DNA of 44,216 bases, from NCBI GenBank assembly GCA_031556065.1, contig JAVBTR010000062.1, positions 1 to 44,216 of the forward strand, written 5' to 3'. A model generated the notes under the pieces. It did no database searches and was not told the DNA's origin. It saw only the letters and a program-made list of their open reading frames with translations. The position numbers and the translations under genes were made by a program. Below, one piece after another: positions 25,087 to 32,045 of the stretch (positions are counted from its first letter, which is position 1; each line of letters begins with the position of its first letter). This DNA comes from JAVBTR01 sp031556065. Lineage in GTDB: Bacteria; Bacillota; Clostridia; Christensenellales; Aristaeellaceae.

Positions 25087-27285
25087 ATGAAAAATTTCTT
25101 GCAGCGTACAGTCTGCTTGGTTCTTGTACTCTTTTTGATGTCAGGCAGCGCTTTAGCCGCCAACGAAAAGGTCTTTGATACAGGGGAGATCACCCTTAAA
25201 CAGATAGAAGACGGCGAAAAATTCTATCTGGAAAGCGCGGCCGTGTTGGGCGATACTGTTTATGGGCTATTTAATAACGGCGAGGTTCTATCCTTTGTGG
25301 CCGGGGAGACAAAAACCCCTGTAACCCTTGGCGCAAATGATTATGGGCTATTCAGGCTGGCAGCGGGGGATGGAAACCTTTACGGCTTCAACCGGGATAC
25401 GGGGGATGTTTTCCTTATTACCAAAGACAACGCTGAAAGAATTGCCACGGTGGATCTAACCAAGCTACCCCTTGAATGGTCGGAATTTATTTCCCCTTTT
25501 GTTATACAGGGCAAGCTATACATGATGATTACCCTTAACTGGGACGGGGATTATGCCCTGCTTTCCTTTGATCTTAGCACAAGCAATGTGGAGATTATTA
25601 AGATACAAGGCATACAGGCCATATGCCCCTATAAGGATGACACCCTTTTAGTGGCACGGCTTGAAGGCAGCGTGTGCATATTAAGCCAGGTGGATCCAAC
25701 CACCTTTGCTGTGACCGATCTTGATTATGCCATCCCCCATTGCGAAAGCTATACCAGCCAAATGTGCATGGGGCTGGCCTATGCTAAGGCCCAGGATACC
25801 CTTTATTACATCTACGATGGCAGGCTGTTTTTCGCTAGCCAGGGCCAGCCCTTTCAGGGCAGCGCTACCCTTCCAAGCCGCAGCTTTCATCAAGGCACCC
25901 AGGCTTTTGCCCTAAAAGATGGCCGCTATGCTTATGTATGCGATGGGGTGAACGTGGTGGATGCCGCCACGGTGCAAAATCAAAAAACCCTGACCATATC
26001 AAACCAATACCCATCGGAGACCCTTTACCGCTTTATGGAGGCTTACAAGGATATCCCCATTGTGCGCTTGAGTGAAAGCCTCAGCGCGTCCGATATCTCC
26101 CAGCGGATCTTAGGGGGGGATACCCAGGTGGATATTTACGAGGTGCTTATGGACGGGGATGCCACCGCCCTTAAGCAAAAGGGTTTTATGGCTTCCATGG
26201 GGGATAGCGCTGCCATCACAGAAGCGGTAAACGATCTGTACCCTTTTGCCAAGGCTGTTGCCACCGATGCAAACGGCCAGCCTGTTTGCTACCCCAGCGA
26301 TTGCTATCAATACCTATGGTCTTGCATCCCAAGCATTTTTAAAACCTATTTCGGGGATACCCCCCTGCCGGAAACGTATTTAGAGCTGTTCGACATGATG
26401 CTCACCTATGAACAGGATTTTGCCGCCGATCACCCGGAGCACGAGTTCATCGAATGGTTCGATTATGAAAGGATGGTGGCAAAAGTCATCACCGCTTATG
26501 CATGGCAATATGAAGACCCGGATTTTCAAGGGCCTATTTTAAAACAGACCCTTGAAAAACTGGCAAAGGTGCAGGCCCAGCGGCTCATTAACGGCCAGAT
26601 GGATCCAATGGATTACCAGCTAAACACCGAGGTTACCGAATATTTCGGCCTTTTCTCTATGGCCAGCTACTGGGGCTTCCTTACCAATACGGAGGATGAA
26701 TCAAGCGGCACCCTGCCCATGCTGCCCCTGGTATTTGAAAAAGGGGAGACCCCTGTGATCCCCTGCAAGTTAAAGGTGCTGTTTATAAACCCCAACAGCC
26801 AAAACAAAGAAGCGGCGCTCCAATACATTGAATACGCCGCCAATGAGAAGAACGATTTTAACTTTAATATTTATTATTCCCTTCGCCAAAGCGCCAAGTC
26901 GCCTTATTTGTACGAAAGCGCAAAAAATCGTTTAGCGGAATACCAGATCGAAGTGGATCGCTGGCAGGAAGCTTTGGATTTGGCTGACGAAGGGGATAAA
27001 AGGGATATTCAGGCTAAGTTGGATGAGGCTGTTGCCGATTATGAGCGGTATGAAAAATCCAGCGTTCGCATCTCCAAGGGCGGCATTGAAAACTACCAAG
27101 CCTCGGTGTCCATGGTTACCTGCAGCGAAAATTCCCCTTACCTAAGCTACCGGGAGGATGCCCCCTTCGCAAAGACCCTTTCCGCCCTTGCTTCCCGCTA
27201 TGCAGCCGGGCAATTGAACCTGGACGGATTACTAGCAGAAATTAACCGTACCGTAAAAAAGATGGACAATGAAAGGATGAATTGA
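25087..27285 (+). CDS. Large secreted protein: beta-propeller-like N-terminus plus solute-binding-protein-like C-terminus
   Basis: Seen: 732 residues, signal peptide 1-24 ending SALA before Ala-Asn-Glu, no lipobox. Residues ~30-300 are rich in short beta repeats (GDTVYGLFNNGEVLSF, GDGNLYGFNRDTGDV, QGKLYMMITLNWDGDYA), suggesting a propeller. From about residue 300 the protein reads like an extracellular solute-binding fold (TLTISNQYPSETLYRFMEAY, then VDIYEVLMDGDATALKQKG, KVLFINPNSQNKEAALQY). No permease is near. It lies 21 bases after the anti-sigma gene, so it may be the external sensor or ligand receptor of module 1 (inference). A paralogue's tail survives at 27804-27968, and module 2 has a shorter relative at 32046. 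Confidence 0.75.
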   Translation: MKNFLQRTVCLVLVLFLMSGSALAANEKVFDTGEITLKQIEDGEKFYLESAAVLGDTVYGLFNNGEVLSFVAGETKTPVTLGANDYGLFRLAAGDGNLYGFNRDTGDVFLITKDNAERIATVDLTKLPLEWSEFISPFVIQGKLYMMITLNWDGDYALLSFDLSTSNVEIIKIQGIQAICPYKDDTLLVARLEGSVCILSQVDPTTFAVTDLDYAIPHCESYTSQMCMGLAYAKAQDTLYYIYDGRLFFASQGQPFQGSATLPSRSFHQGTQAFALKDGRYAYVCDGVNVVDAATVQNQKTLTISNQYPSETLYRFMEAYKDIPIVRLSESLSASDISQRILGGDTQVDIYEVLMDGDATALKQKGFMASMGDSAAITEAVNDLYPFAKAVATDANGQPVCYPSDCYQYLWSCIPSIFKTYFGDTPLPETYLELFDMMLTYEQDFAADHPEHEFIEWFDYERMVAKVITAYAWQYEDPDFQGPILKQTLEKLAKVQAQRLINGQMDPMDYQLNTEVTEYFGLFSMASYWGFLTNTEDESSGTLPMLPLVFEKGETPVIPCKLKVLFINPNSQNKEAALQYIEYAANEKNDFNFNIYYSLRQSAKSPYLYESAKNRLAEYQIEVDRWQEALDLADEGDKRDIQAKLDEAVADYERYEKSSVRISKGGIENYQASVSMVTCSENSPYLSYREDAPFAKTLSALASRYAAGQLNLDGLLAEINRTVKKMDNERMN

Positions 27286-27288
27286 TTT

Positions 27289-27654
27289 ATGAAGAAGCTT
27301 GGGATTTTAGTTACTATTTTAACCTTGGTTTTTGCCATTCCCGCTTTTGCGCAGGAGACCACCATGGCCGATATCACCACCGAATGGGCTAAAGGCCAGC
27401 GTTTTTCAACCCAAGCCACGCTGCCGGAGGAAACGGTTTGCCGGCTGCTGGTGACTTATTATCTGGATCAATACCCGGAGCTGTCCCTTTCCCAGCTTAA
27501 GGAGTTTGAGGTTCGCTGTTCCCTGATTGACTTAGAAGGGACATTGGTATATTTATGCCAATCCATGACCCATGAGGGTAATATTGCGTTTACGGTAGAT
27601 GCCATTACAGGGGTGCTGCTCAACACCGCTGTGGATTCCAGCGGAAACGGTTAA
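27289..27654 (+). CDS. Small secreted PepSY-like protein
   Basis: Seen: 121 residues, a clear signal peptide (MKKLGILVTILTLVFAIPAF, cleavage after AFA) and a single compact domain. It ends FTVDAITGVLLNTAVDSSGNG, the beta-strand/turn pattern of PepSY-type domains. Its last ~18 residues resemble the C-terminus of the anti-sigma protein at 24199-25065, suggesting the two share a domain. It starts three bases after the stop of the large secreted protein, with AAAGGATG as a weak ribosome site. It may compete for the ligand or interact with the anti-sigma domain (inference). Confidence 0.65.
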   Translation: MKKLGILVTILTLVFAIPAFAQETTMADITTEWAKGQRFSTQATLPEETVCRLLVTYYLDQYPELSLSQLKEFEVRCSLIDLEGTLVYLCQSMTHEGNIAFTVDAITGVLLNTAVDSSGNG

Positions 27655-27668
27655 AGTCATCATCATAC

Positions 27669-27724
27669 CGCCCGGTTTCCATATGCGCCGAAGAGCTGTT
27701 TATGGAAACCGGGCGTATTTTTAT
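27669..27724 (+). terminator. Terminator of sigma module 1
   Basis: A 15-bp perfect stem (27669-27683 with 27701-27715, CGCCCGGTTTCCATA and complement), 17-base loop, then TATTTTTAT. It closes the operon that begins at 23725. Confidence 0.8.
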
Positions 27725-27749
27725 GGACAATCACAAAAGTTACATTTAA

Positions 27750-27798
27750 AACGACGCTTTTGGGTTATTGCGCTCGTCTATAGGGTGAAAGCTCTTTC
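27750..27798 (+). promoter_or_regulatory. Second copy of the module-1 promoter region (remnant)
   Basis: CGTC at 27775-27778 followed by GAAAGCTCTTTC at 27787-27798 aligns without gaps to 23676-23700 with 20 of 25 identical bases. The palindrome has one mismatch here. The region directly precedes the truncated paralogue below, not a sigma gene. Confidence 0.6.
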
Positions 27799-27803
27799 CT
27801 GGG

Positions 27804-27968
27804 GTTGCTTGCAGCGAAAACACCCCTTACCTGAGTTTTTCACAGGCCAGCGCCTTCAACCAGACCCTTGCTTCCCTGGCCGCACGCTACAACTCCGGGC
27901 AGTTGGGCTTGGAGGCCTTCTTAACCGAAATCAACCGCACAGCAAAAAAGATACAGAATGAAAATTAA
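27804..27968 (+). pseudogene. Remnant: C-terminal tail of a paralogue of the 732-residue secreted protein
   Basis: Reading from 27804 gives about 54 codons ending at TAA 27966-27968, with patterns CSENTPYL, TLASLAARY, SGQLGL and EINRTAKK. About 30 of 54 residues match the tail of the protein at 25087-27285 (CSENSPYL, TLSALASRY, AGQLNL, EINRTVKK). No start codon or signal peptide remains. The segment is joined to a copy of the module promoter, so everything between promoter and tail appears deleted. The stop overlaps the last bases of the minus-strand pyrophosphatase gene. Confidence 0.8.
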
Positions 27969-28570
27969 AGTTTCAAGCAGTGGCTAAAAAACGCCCGAAA
28001 CCCTTCCCCGCCATCCTCCAAAAGCTTTGGCATATCGTAATAGTATTGCCCTGTTTCTATATGCTTTGAAATGCTATCCAGCGGGAAACCAGGGTTCCGC
28101 TTTTCATGAGGGATGGCACAGAGCACAAACCGCTCATAGGCGATATCGTCGCCCATATGCTCATAAATCTCGGTTTCGCTTAAAACCAGGCAAATCCCGT
28201 TACGGTATTGGGCGGTCATCTGGCCGCCCATTTTTTGTGCCAAAGCGGAATAATAAGCGAGCATCTCATCATCCGTCAGGCACTTCCCGTTGATGTTCCG
28301 CACATGAACCCCCGGCTGAAGATCTGGAGGAACATCTTTAATGTAAAGCCCCGAATCGCAAGAGAAGGTGGGTAACCCTGTTGCTTTAAAATAGGCCACT
28401 GCCTTGATTCTGGCGTTTTCCAAAGGGTCGTCGCCACTTTCGTTAACCTCCGGCAATTCTGCCTGAATATCTTTTAAACCGATCACGTTTAAATCCAGCT
28501 GTTCCAAATACCGGCGCATAAACCTCAGCTTTGCTTCGTTGCCTGTGCCATATAAAAGTGTGATGCTCAT
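27965..28570 (-). CDS. HAM1/RdgB-like non-canonical purine NTP pyrophosphatase
   Basis: Would hydrolyse ITP, XTP or similar abnormal nucleotides to monophosphates, keeping them out of nucleic acids. Seen: 201 residues; YGTGNEAKLRFM is the N-terminal TGNxxK nucleotide motif. NESGDDPLENARIKAVAYF matches the conserved EN-A-KA helix, and SCDSGLYI replaces the usual DDSGL. The C-terminus (GGEGFRAFF) is divergent from classical RdgB, so substrate preference is uncertain. The start overlaps the AraC-type gene stop by four bases (ATGA), so the two are coupled. Confidence 0.82.
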   Translation of the reverse strand: MSITLLYGTGNEAKLRFMRRYLEQLDLNVIGLKDIQAELPEVNESGDDPLENARIKAVAYFKATGLPTFSCDSGLYIKDVPPDLQPGVHVRNINGKCLTDDEMLAYYSALAQKMGGQMTAQYRNGICLVLSETEIYEHMGDDIAYERFVLCAIPHEKRNPGFPLDSISKHIETGQYYYDMPKLLEDGGEGFRAFFSHCLKL

Positions 28571-29472
28571 TTGGGTTTCTCCTCATTGATTTTTCTTCGG
28601 TACTCGCCAGGGGTGCTGCCCATTATTTGCCGAAAGGTTTTAGTAAAATAGCTTGTATCCAAAAAACCGCATTGGGCGCCAATGTCCCCTATGTTCTGAC
28701 CAGTTGCGCCAAGGAGCTCCGCCGCTTTTTGAAGCCGAAACTGTCTGACATACTGCATGGGCGGGGTGCCAATGGTAGTGCGAAAGCAGCGCAAGCATTC
28801 GCTTTCACTGATCAGGGCACTGGCCGCAATGGTTAGGGTGCTCACTTCCCCGCCGTAATGCTCCTGAATGAATTGGAGCATTGTTTTAATACGTTCCCCA
28901 TCCCGCAAGTTTTTTTCCGAAGGGCGGCCCAAAGCTTTGGGCTGGTAGCCGGACAAATGGAACACCAGCTGGGATAGGGCATTCCGAATCATAAATTCAT
29001 AGCCTGGTGGCTCCTTAGCACAGGCCTGCCAGGCGCTTTCGATGGCCCCAATGGCCTCCCTATGCCATGGCTCCTCATGAAAACGGACCGTCTTAAGGGA
29101 GATATTCCCGATCAGCGGGCAGATATAATTTTGCCAGAAGATGCTGTCCATACCGCCGCCTACCAAGCGGGGATGAAAAACCACGGAATGAAAAAGACAT
29201 TGAGAATCCTCTACATCCCAGGCAGCATGAAGAACCCCCGCGTTAATAAAAAAGCCTTCCCCTTTGCTGACAGTATATCTTTGCGCCCCCGCAGCAATAA
29301 GGGCCGTGCCTTCCTCCACCACCACAGCCTCCAATTCGTCATGCCAGTGCCAAGGGACGGTATCCTTTGCCAGGTTATCGTAATAGCAGGCAATAGGAAA
29401 CAGCGCCGTACCATGGTCCGCGATTTCCCGGCCCTGGTGGTTCGTTTCCACTCCGCATAATGAAAGCGCCAT
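28567..29472 (-). CDS. AraC-family transcriptional regulator
   Basis: Seen: about 300 residues. The N-terminal cupin-like sensor carries a metal- or ligand-type pattern WHWHDELEAVVVEEGTALI, followed by GEGFFINAGVLHAA. Two C-terminal helix-turn-helix segments follow (LTIAASALISESECLRCFR, and the signature IGDIGAQCGFLDTSYFTKTF, ending GSTPGEYR). Upstream ATGs exist at 29529 and 29484, but GGAGG lies 5 bases before the ATG at 29472. It is translationally coupled to the pyrophosphatase and divergent from the PHP gene. The ligand is unknown; sugar sensing is usual for this subfamily. Confidence 0.9.
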   Translation of the reverse strand: MALSLCGVETNHQGREIADHGTALFPIACYYDNLAKDTVPWHWHDELEAVVVEEGTALIAAGAQRYTVSKGEGFFINAGVLHAAWDVEDSQCLFHSVVFHPRLVGGGMDSIFWQNYICPLIGNISLKTVRFHEEPWHREAIGAIESAWQACAKEPPGYEFMIRNALSQLVFHLSGYQPKALGRPSEKNLRDGERIKTMLQFIQEHYGGEVSTLTIAASALISESECLRCFRTTIGTPPMQYVRQFRLQKAAELLGATGQNIGDIGAQCGFLDTSYFTKTFRQIMGSTPGEYRRKINEEKPK

Positions 29473-29542
29473 ACTTTCCTCCATATTGACGGTATTACAA
29501 CACAAAATGGGCTTTATTTTACTAATCATCCGCCTTTTTTGC

Positions 29543-29551
29543 TGATATAAT
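29543..29551 (+). promoter_or_regulatory. Extended -10 promoter of the PHP gene
   Basis: TGATATAAT at 29543-29551 is a perfect extended -10 element about 48 bases before the PHP start codon; no good -35 is seen. The overlapping minus-strand TATAAT (29550-29555) may serve the divergent AraC-type gene. Confidence 0.5.
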
Positions 29552-29598
29552 TATAACACGCTTTATCTGCAAACGCCATAAGTATTGGAGGTCCGGCC

Positions 29599-30453
29599 AT
29601 GATTGATCTGCACATGCACAGCCGCTACAGCGACGATGGGGAATATACCCCTATTGAACTGGTAGCGCAATGCTTGAATAAAGGTATCTCTACCATGTCC
29701 ATCACAGATCATAATTGCGCAAGAGCCAATAGCGAGGCCCAGGCTGCTGCCAAAGAAAAGGGCATTGCTTATATCCCAGGCATTGAGATCGATTGCGTGT
29801 ACGAGAATACGGATTTCCATGTTTTGGGCTATGGGATCGATTTTCAAAGCGAGGACTTTAAGCGCATTGAAAAAAACATCGAGGATCAGAGTTTCCAGGC
29901 TTCTTTAGAACGGCTAAGCAAAACCCAGATGATGGGCTTTATGGTAATGGAAAAGGACATGTGGGCTTTATCCAAGGATACCCTCTGGCCCGGGAGCTGG
30001 ACAGGGGAAATGTTTGCAGAGGTCATACTGGCCATGGCGGAATACAAGAACCATCCGCTTTTAAGCGCTTACCGTCCAGGAGGCTCCAGAAGCGATAACC
30101 CTTATGTGAATTTCTACTGGGATTATTACGCCCAAGGAAAGCCCTGCCACGTAAGAATGGCCTACCCGCCCATGGAGGCGGTTGTGGAGATACTTCACCG
30201 AAACCATGGGGCTGCGGTGTTGGCTCACCCTGGGGTGAACCTTAAAGATAAAGCACATTTCCTTGATGGAATTCTTGGGCTCAAATTAGATGGCATTGAA
30301 GCCTTTAGCAGCTACCATACACCTGCCCAGGCTGCCTACTTTGAACAAGAAGCGCTTAAGCGGGGGCTGTTTGTAACCCGGGGCAGCGATTTCCACGGCA
30401 AAACCAAGCCCGCCATTTCCTTAGGCGATACCATAGCCAAATCCTTTGCCTGA
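29599..30453 (+). CDS. PHP-domain phosphoesterase
   Basis: Seen: 284 residues with the metal-binding PHP motifs: HMHSRYSDDGEYTP (motif I), ITDHN (motif II), GIEIDC, VLAHPGVN (motif III) and RGSDFHGKTKP (motif IV). The 30 to 40-residue middle insertion is typical of the COG0613 group, which includes a 3',5'-nucleotide bisphosphate phosphatase and RNase AM. The exact substrate is unknown. GGAGG lies upstream of the ATG. It is a single-gene unit closed by a terminator that overlaps its stop codon. Confidence 0.88.
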   Translation: MIDLHMHSRYSDDGEYTPIELVAQCLNKGISTMSITDHNCARANSEAQAAAKEKGIAYIPGIEIDCVYENTDFHVLGYGIDFQSEDFKRIEKNIEDQSFQASLERLSKTQMMGFMVMEKDMWALSKDTLWPGSWTGEMFAEVILAMAEYKNHPLLSAYRPGGSRSDNPYVNFYWDYYAQGKPCHVRMAYPPMEAVVEILHRNHGAAVLAHPGVNLKDKAHFLDGILGLKLDGIEAFSSYHTPAQAAYFEQEALKRGLFVTRGSDFHGKTKPAISLGDTIAKSFA

Positions 30454-30474
30454 CAAAAGCTCAGGCAATTTTTT
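30447..30474 (+). terminator. Terminator of the PHP gene
   Basis: TTGCCTGA (30447-30454) pairs with TCAGGCAA (30461-30468), followed by a run of six T. The stem includes the TGA stop codon. Confidence 0.8.
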
Positions 30475-30478
30475 ATGC

Positions 30479-30526
30479 AACGTGAAAAAACAGCATGGCT
30501 ATCCGTCTAATAGATGTAACGTTACA
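30479..30526 (+). promoter_or_regulatory. Candidate ECF-type promoter with a 12-bp palindrome, module 2
   Basis: CGTC at 30504-30507 is followed at 30515-30526 by the perfect palindrome TGTAACGTTACA. An AAC lies at 30479-30481, 22 bases upstream. The layout parallels the module 1 promoter (CGTA, then a 12-bp palindrome starting 12 bases on), although the palindrome sequence differs. Confidence 0.5.
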
Positions 30527-30539
30527 AGAGGTGATTGAA

Positions 30540-30995
30540 ATGGATCGTGAATTCTTCGTGCATGAGATCAGCAGCCGGGATGAAATGATGTACCGGGTTG
30601 CTTTTACCATCCTTCGCAACGATGACGATTGCAGGGATGCCTTGCAGGAAGCCGCTTTGAAAGCCTGGGAGAAAAGGGGAAGCCTTAAAGAACAAAAGCT
30701 TTTCGGCACTTGGATCACCCGCATTCTGATTAACGAATGCTACAACATTCAAAGAAAGCGGCGCAAGCTGATCCCCTTGGAGGATGCGCCCGAATTGGCC
30801 GTTCCGCCGCCGGACCCCACCTTGGCCCTGGCCCTGATGGCTTTGCCTGAAAAGCTCCGGCTGCCTTTGGTGCTCCAATACGCTGAAGGAATGGATCATA
30901 TTGAAATCGCCCAGATTCTGCATTTGCCACAATCCACCGTGCGGGGACGAATCCACCGCGCTAAAACCAAATTAAGAAAGGAGCTGGAGGCTTAA
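30540..30995 (+). CDS. ECF-type RNA polymerase sigma factor, module 2
   Basis: Seen: 151 residues with sigma region 2 (EMMYRVAFTILRNDDDCRDA, then LQEAALKAWEKRGSL and WITRILINECYNIQRKRRK) and region 4 (ALPEKLRLPLVLQYAEGMDH, then IAQILHLPQSTVRGRIHRAK). It is a clear relative of the module 1 sigma: both share the INECxNIQR helix end. An in-frame ATG at 30495 exists, but it lies upstream of the candidate promoter core. GAGGTGA at 30528-30534 lies 5 bases before the ATG at 30540. The anti-sigma candidate starts two bases after its stop. Confidence 0.92.
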   Translation: MDREFFVHEISSRDEMMYRVAFTILRNDDDCRDALQEAALKAWEKRGSLKEQKLFGTWITRILINECYNIQRKRRKLIPLEDAPELAVPPPDPTLALALMALPEKLRLPLVLQYAEGMDHIEIAQILHLPQSTVRGRIHRAKTKLRKELEA

Positions 30996-30997
30996 CC

Positions 30998-31987
30998 ATG
31001 CGTGATATGAAAAACGCTTTTAGACCCATGCCCAATCAATGCCGGGATGCCCTGATGGCTGCCGCTTGCTCCGTTAAGGAGGAAGAACCTATGAAGCGTA
31101 CCACTTTCCGCGTGGCGTTGATCGCCGCCGCCATTGTCGTAGCCACCATGGCCCTGGCCTTTGCCGCTGGACAATTGGGTTTGTCGGATTTATTTAAAAA
31201 CAGCTACGACACCAATCTGCCTGAATCCGCTAAGACAGCGTTATCCGATACCGAGCAAAAATCCTACGTTGTGGGGCCCCTGACCATTACCCTTCGGGAA
31301 ACCCTTTCAGATGGCCGCCTGGCTTATGTGACGACCCAGGCCAAGACCACTGATGGAACCAAAGCGGCCATCTATATGGAAATGCCCCAAAAGGCTGATG
31401 GGCCAATCTATCTTGTATCCTCTTACTTGACCCTTGATGAAAAGCACCTGACTGGCAGCGAAGAAATGATGGATGCCATCCCGGGCGAAGATGGCTCCGC
31501 TTTGTTTGTGCACATGCTTATGACCAATCCCGACACCCTGTCCGAAACCCTGAATGGCACCTTGAATCTTCTCGTCCGCCAGATGGACCCCAAAACCCGC
31601 TTGGAAATTGAAGCTTGGCAGTTGGAAGATGCGATTGCCATCCCTGTAATAGGCGTAACGGCAGAAAAAACCTATATGCCCCAAGGCGAAGCCATTTTAG
31701 CAGGCTACACAGTAAACAGCGTTAAAGCGGAAAAAACCTGCGCCGGGGTTTACTTGACAGCCACCCTCACCGCGGAAGAAGGAACCTTAGAAAGAGATGT
31801 CTACTCCCTTTATAAGTTTGTAGAGTTTAGGGATAGCAAAGGGCAACGCTTCCCGGTGGGTATCAGCTTAACAGGCAGCATCGATCATGATAATTGGCCC
31901 ACAGTGACCATGACCGAAATGATCAGCCTGGACGATCTGCCCGATAGCTTCCAATTGGTGGAGAATAAAACCGTTATCCTTAAATAA
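30998..31987 (+). CDS. Probable anti-sigma membrane protein (DUF4179-like), module 2
   Basis: Seen: 329 residues; cytoplasmic N-terminus of about 33 residues, one span (~34-58, RVALIAAAIVVATMALAFAA), then an external beta-rich domain (GPLTITLRETLSDGRLAYV, later AEKTCAGVYLTATL) resembling DUF4179-type anti-sigma sensor regions. GGAGG at 30985-30989 serves the ATG at 30998. A second strong site, AAGGAGG at 31076-31082, lies 8 bases before an in-frame ATG at 31091. Starting there would remove nearly the entire cytoplasmic part. Anti-sigma function is inferred from position and topology; the protein is unlike the module 1 partner in its external domain. Confidence 0.7.
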   Translation: MRDMKNAFRPMPNQCRDALMAAACSVKEEEPMKRTTFRVALIAAAIVVATMALAFAAGQLGLSDLFKNSYDTNLPESAKTALSDTEQKSYVVGPLTITLRETLSDGRLAYVTTQAKTTDGTKAAIYMEMPQKADGPIYLVSSYLTLDEKHLTGSEEMMDAIPGEDGSALFVHMLMTNPDTLSETLNGTLNLLVRQMDPKTRLEIEAWQLEDAIAIPVIGVTAEKTYMPQGEAILAGYTVNSVKAEKTCAGVYLTATLTAEEGTLERDVYSLYKFVEFRDSKGQRFPVGISLTGSIDHDNWPTVTMTEMISLDDLPDSFQLVENKTVILK

Positions 31988-31994
31988 CCCCTTT

Positions 31995-32028
31995 GGGCAG
32001 GGCTGTTGCAAAACAGTCCGCCCTCTTT
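31995..32028 (+). promoter_or_regulatory. Imperfect hairpin between anti-sigma and binding-protein genes
   Basis: GGGCAGGGCTGTT pairs with AACAGTCCGCCC with one bulge and one G-T pair, followed by CTTTTG. This could act as a weak attenuator that lowers or times expression of the secreted protein gene downstream. Confidence 0.45.
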
Positions 32029-32045
32029 TGCACAGGAGGCATTTT

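Noticed and set aside
27599..27961. Plus-strand open frame of 120 codons after the small secreted protein
   Set aside because: It reads through a terminator in the wrong frame. The real coding remnant at 27804-27968 uses another frame and matches a neighbouring gene.
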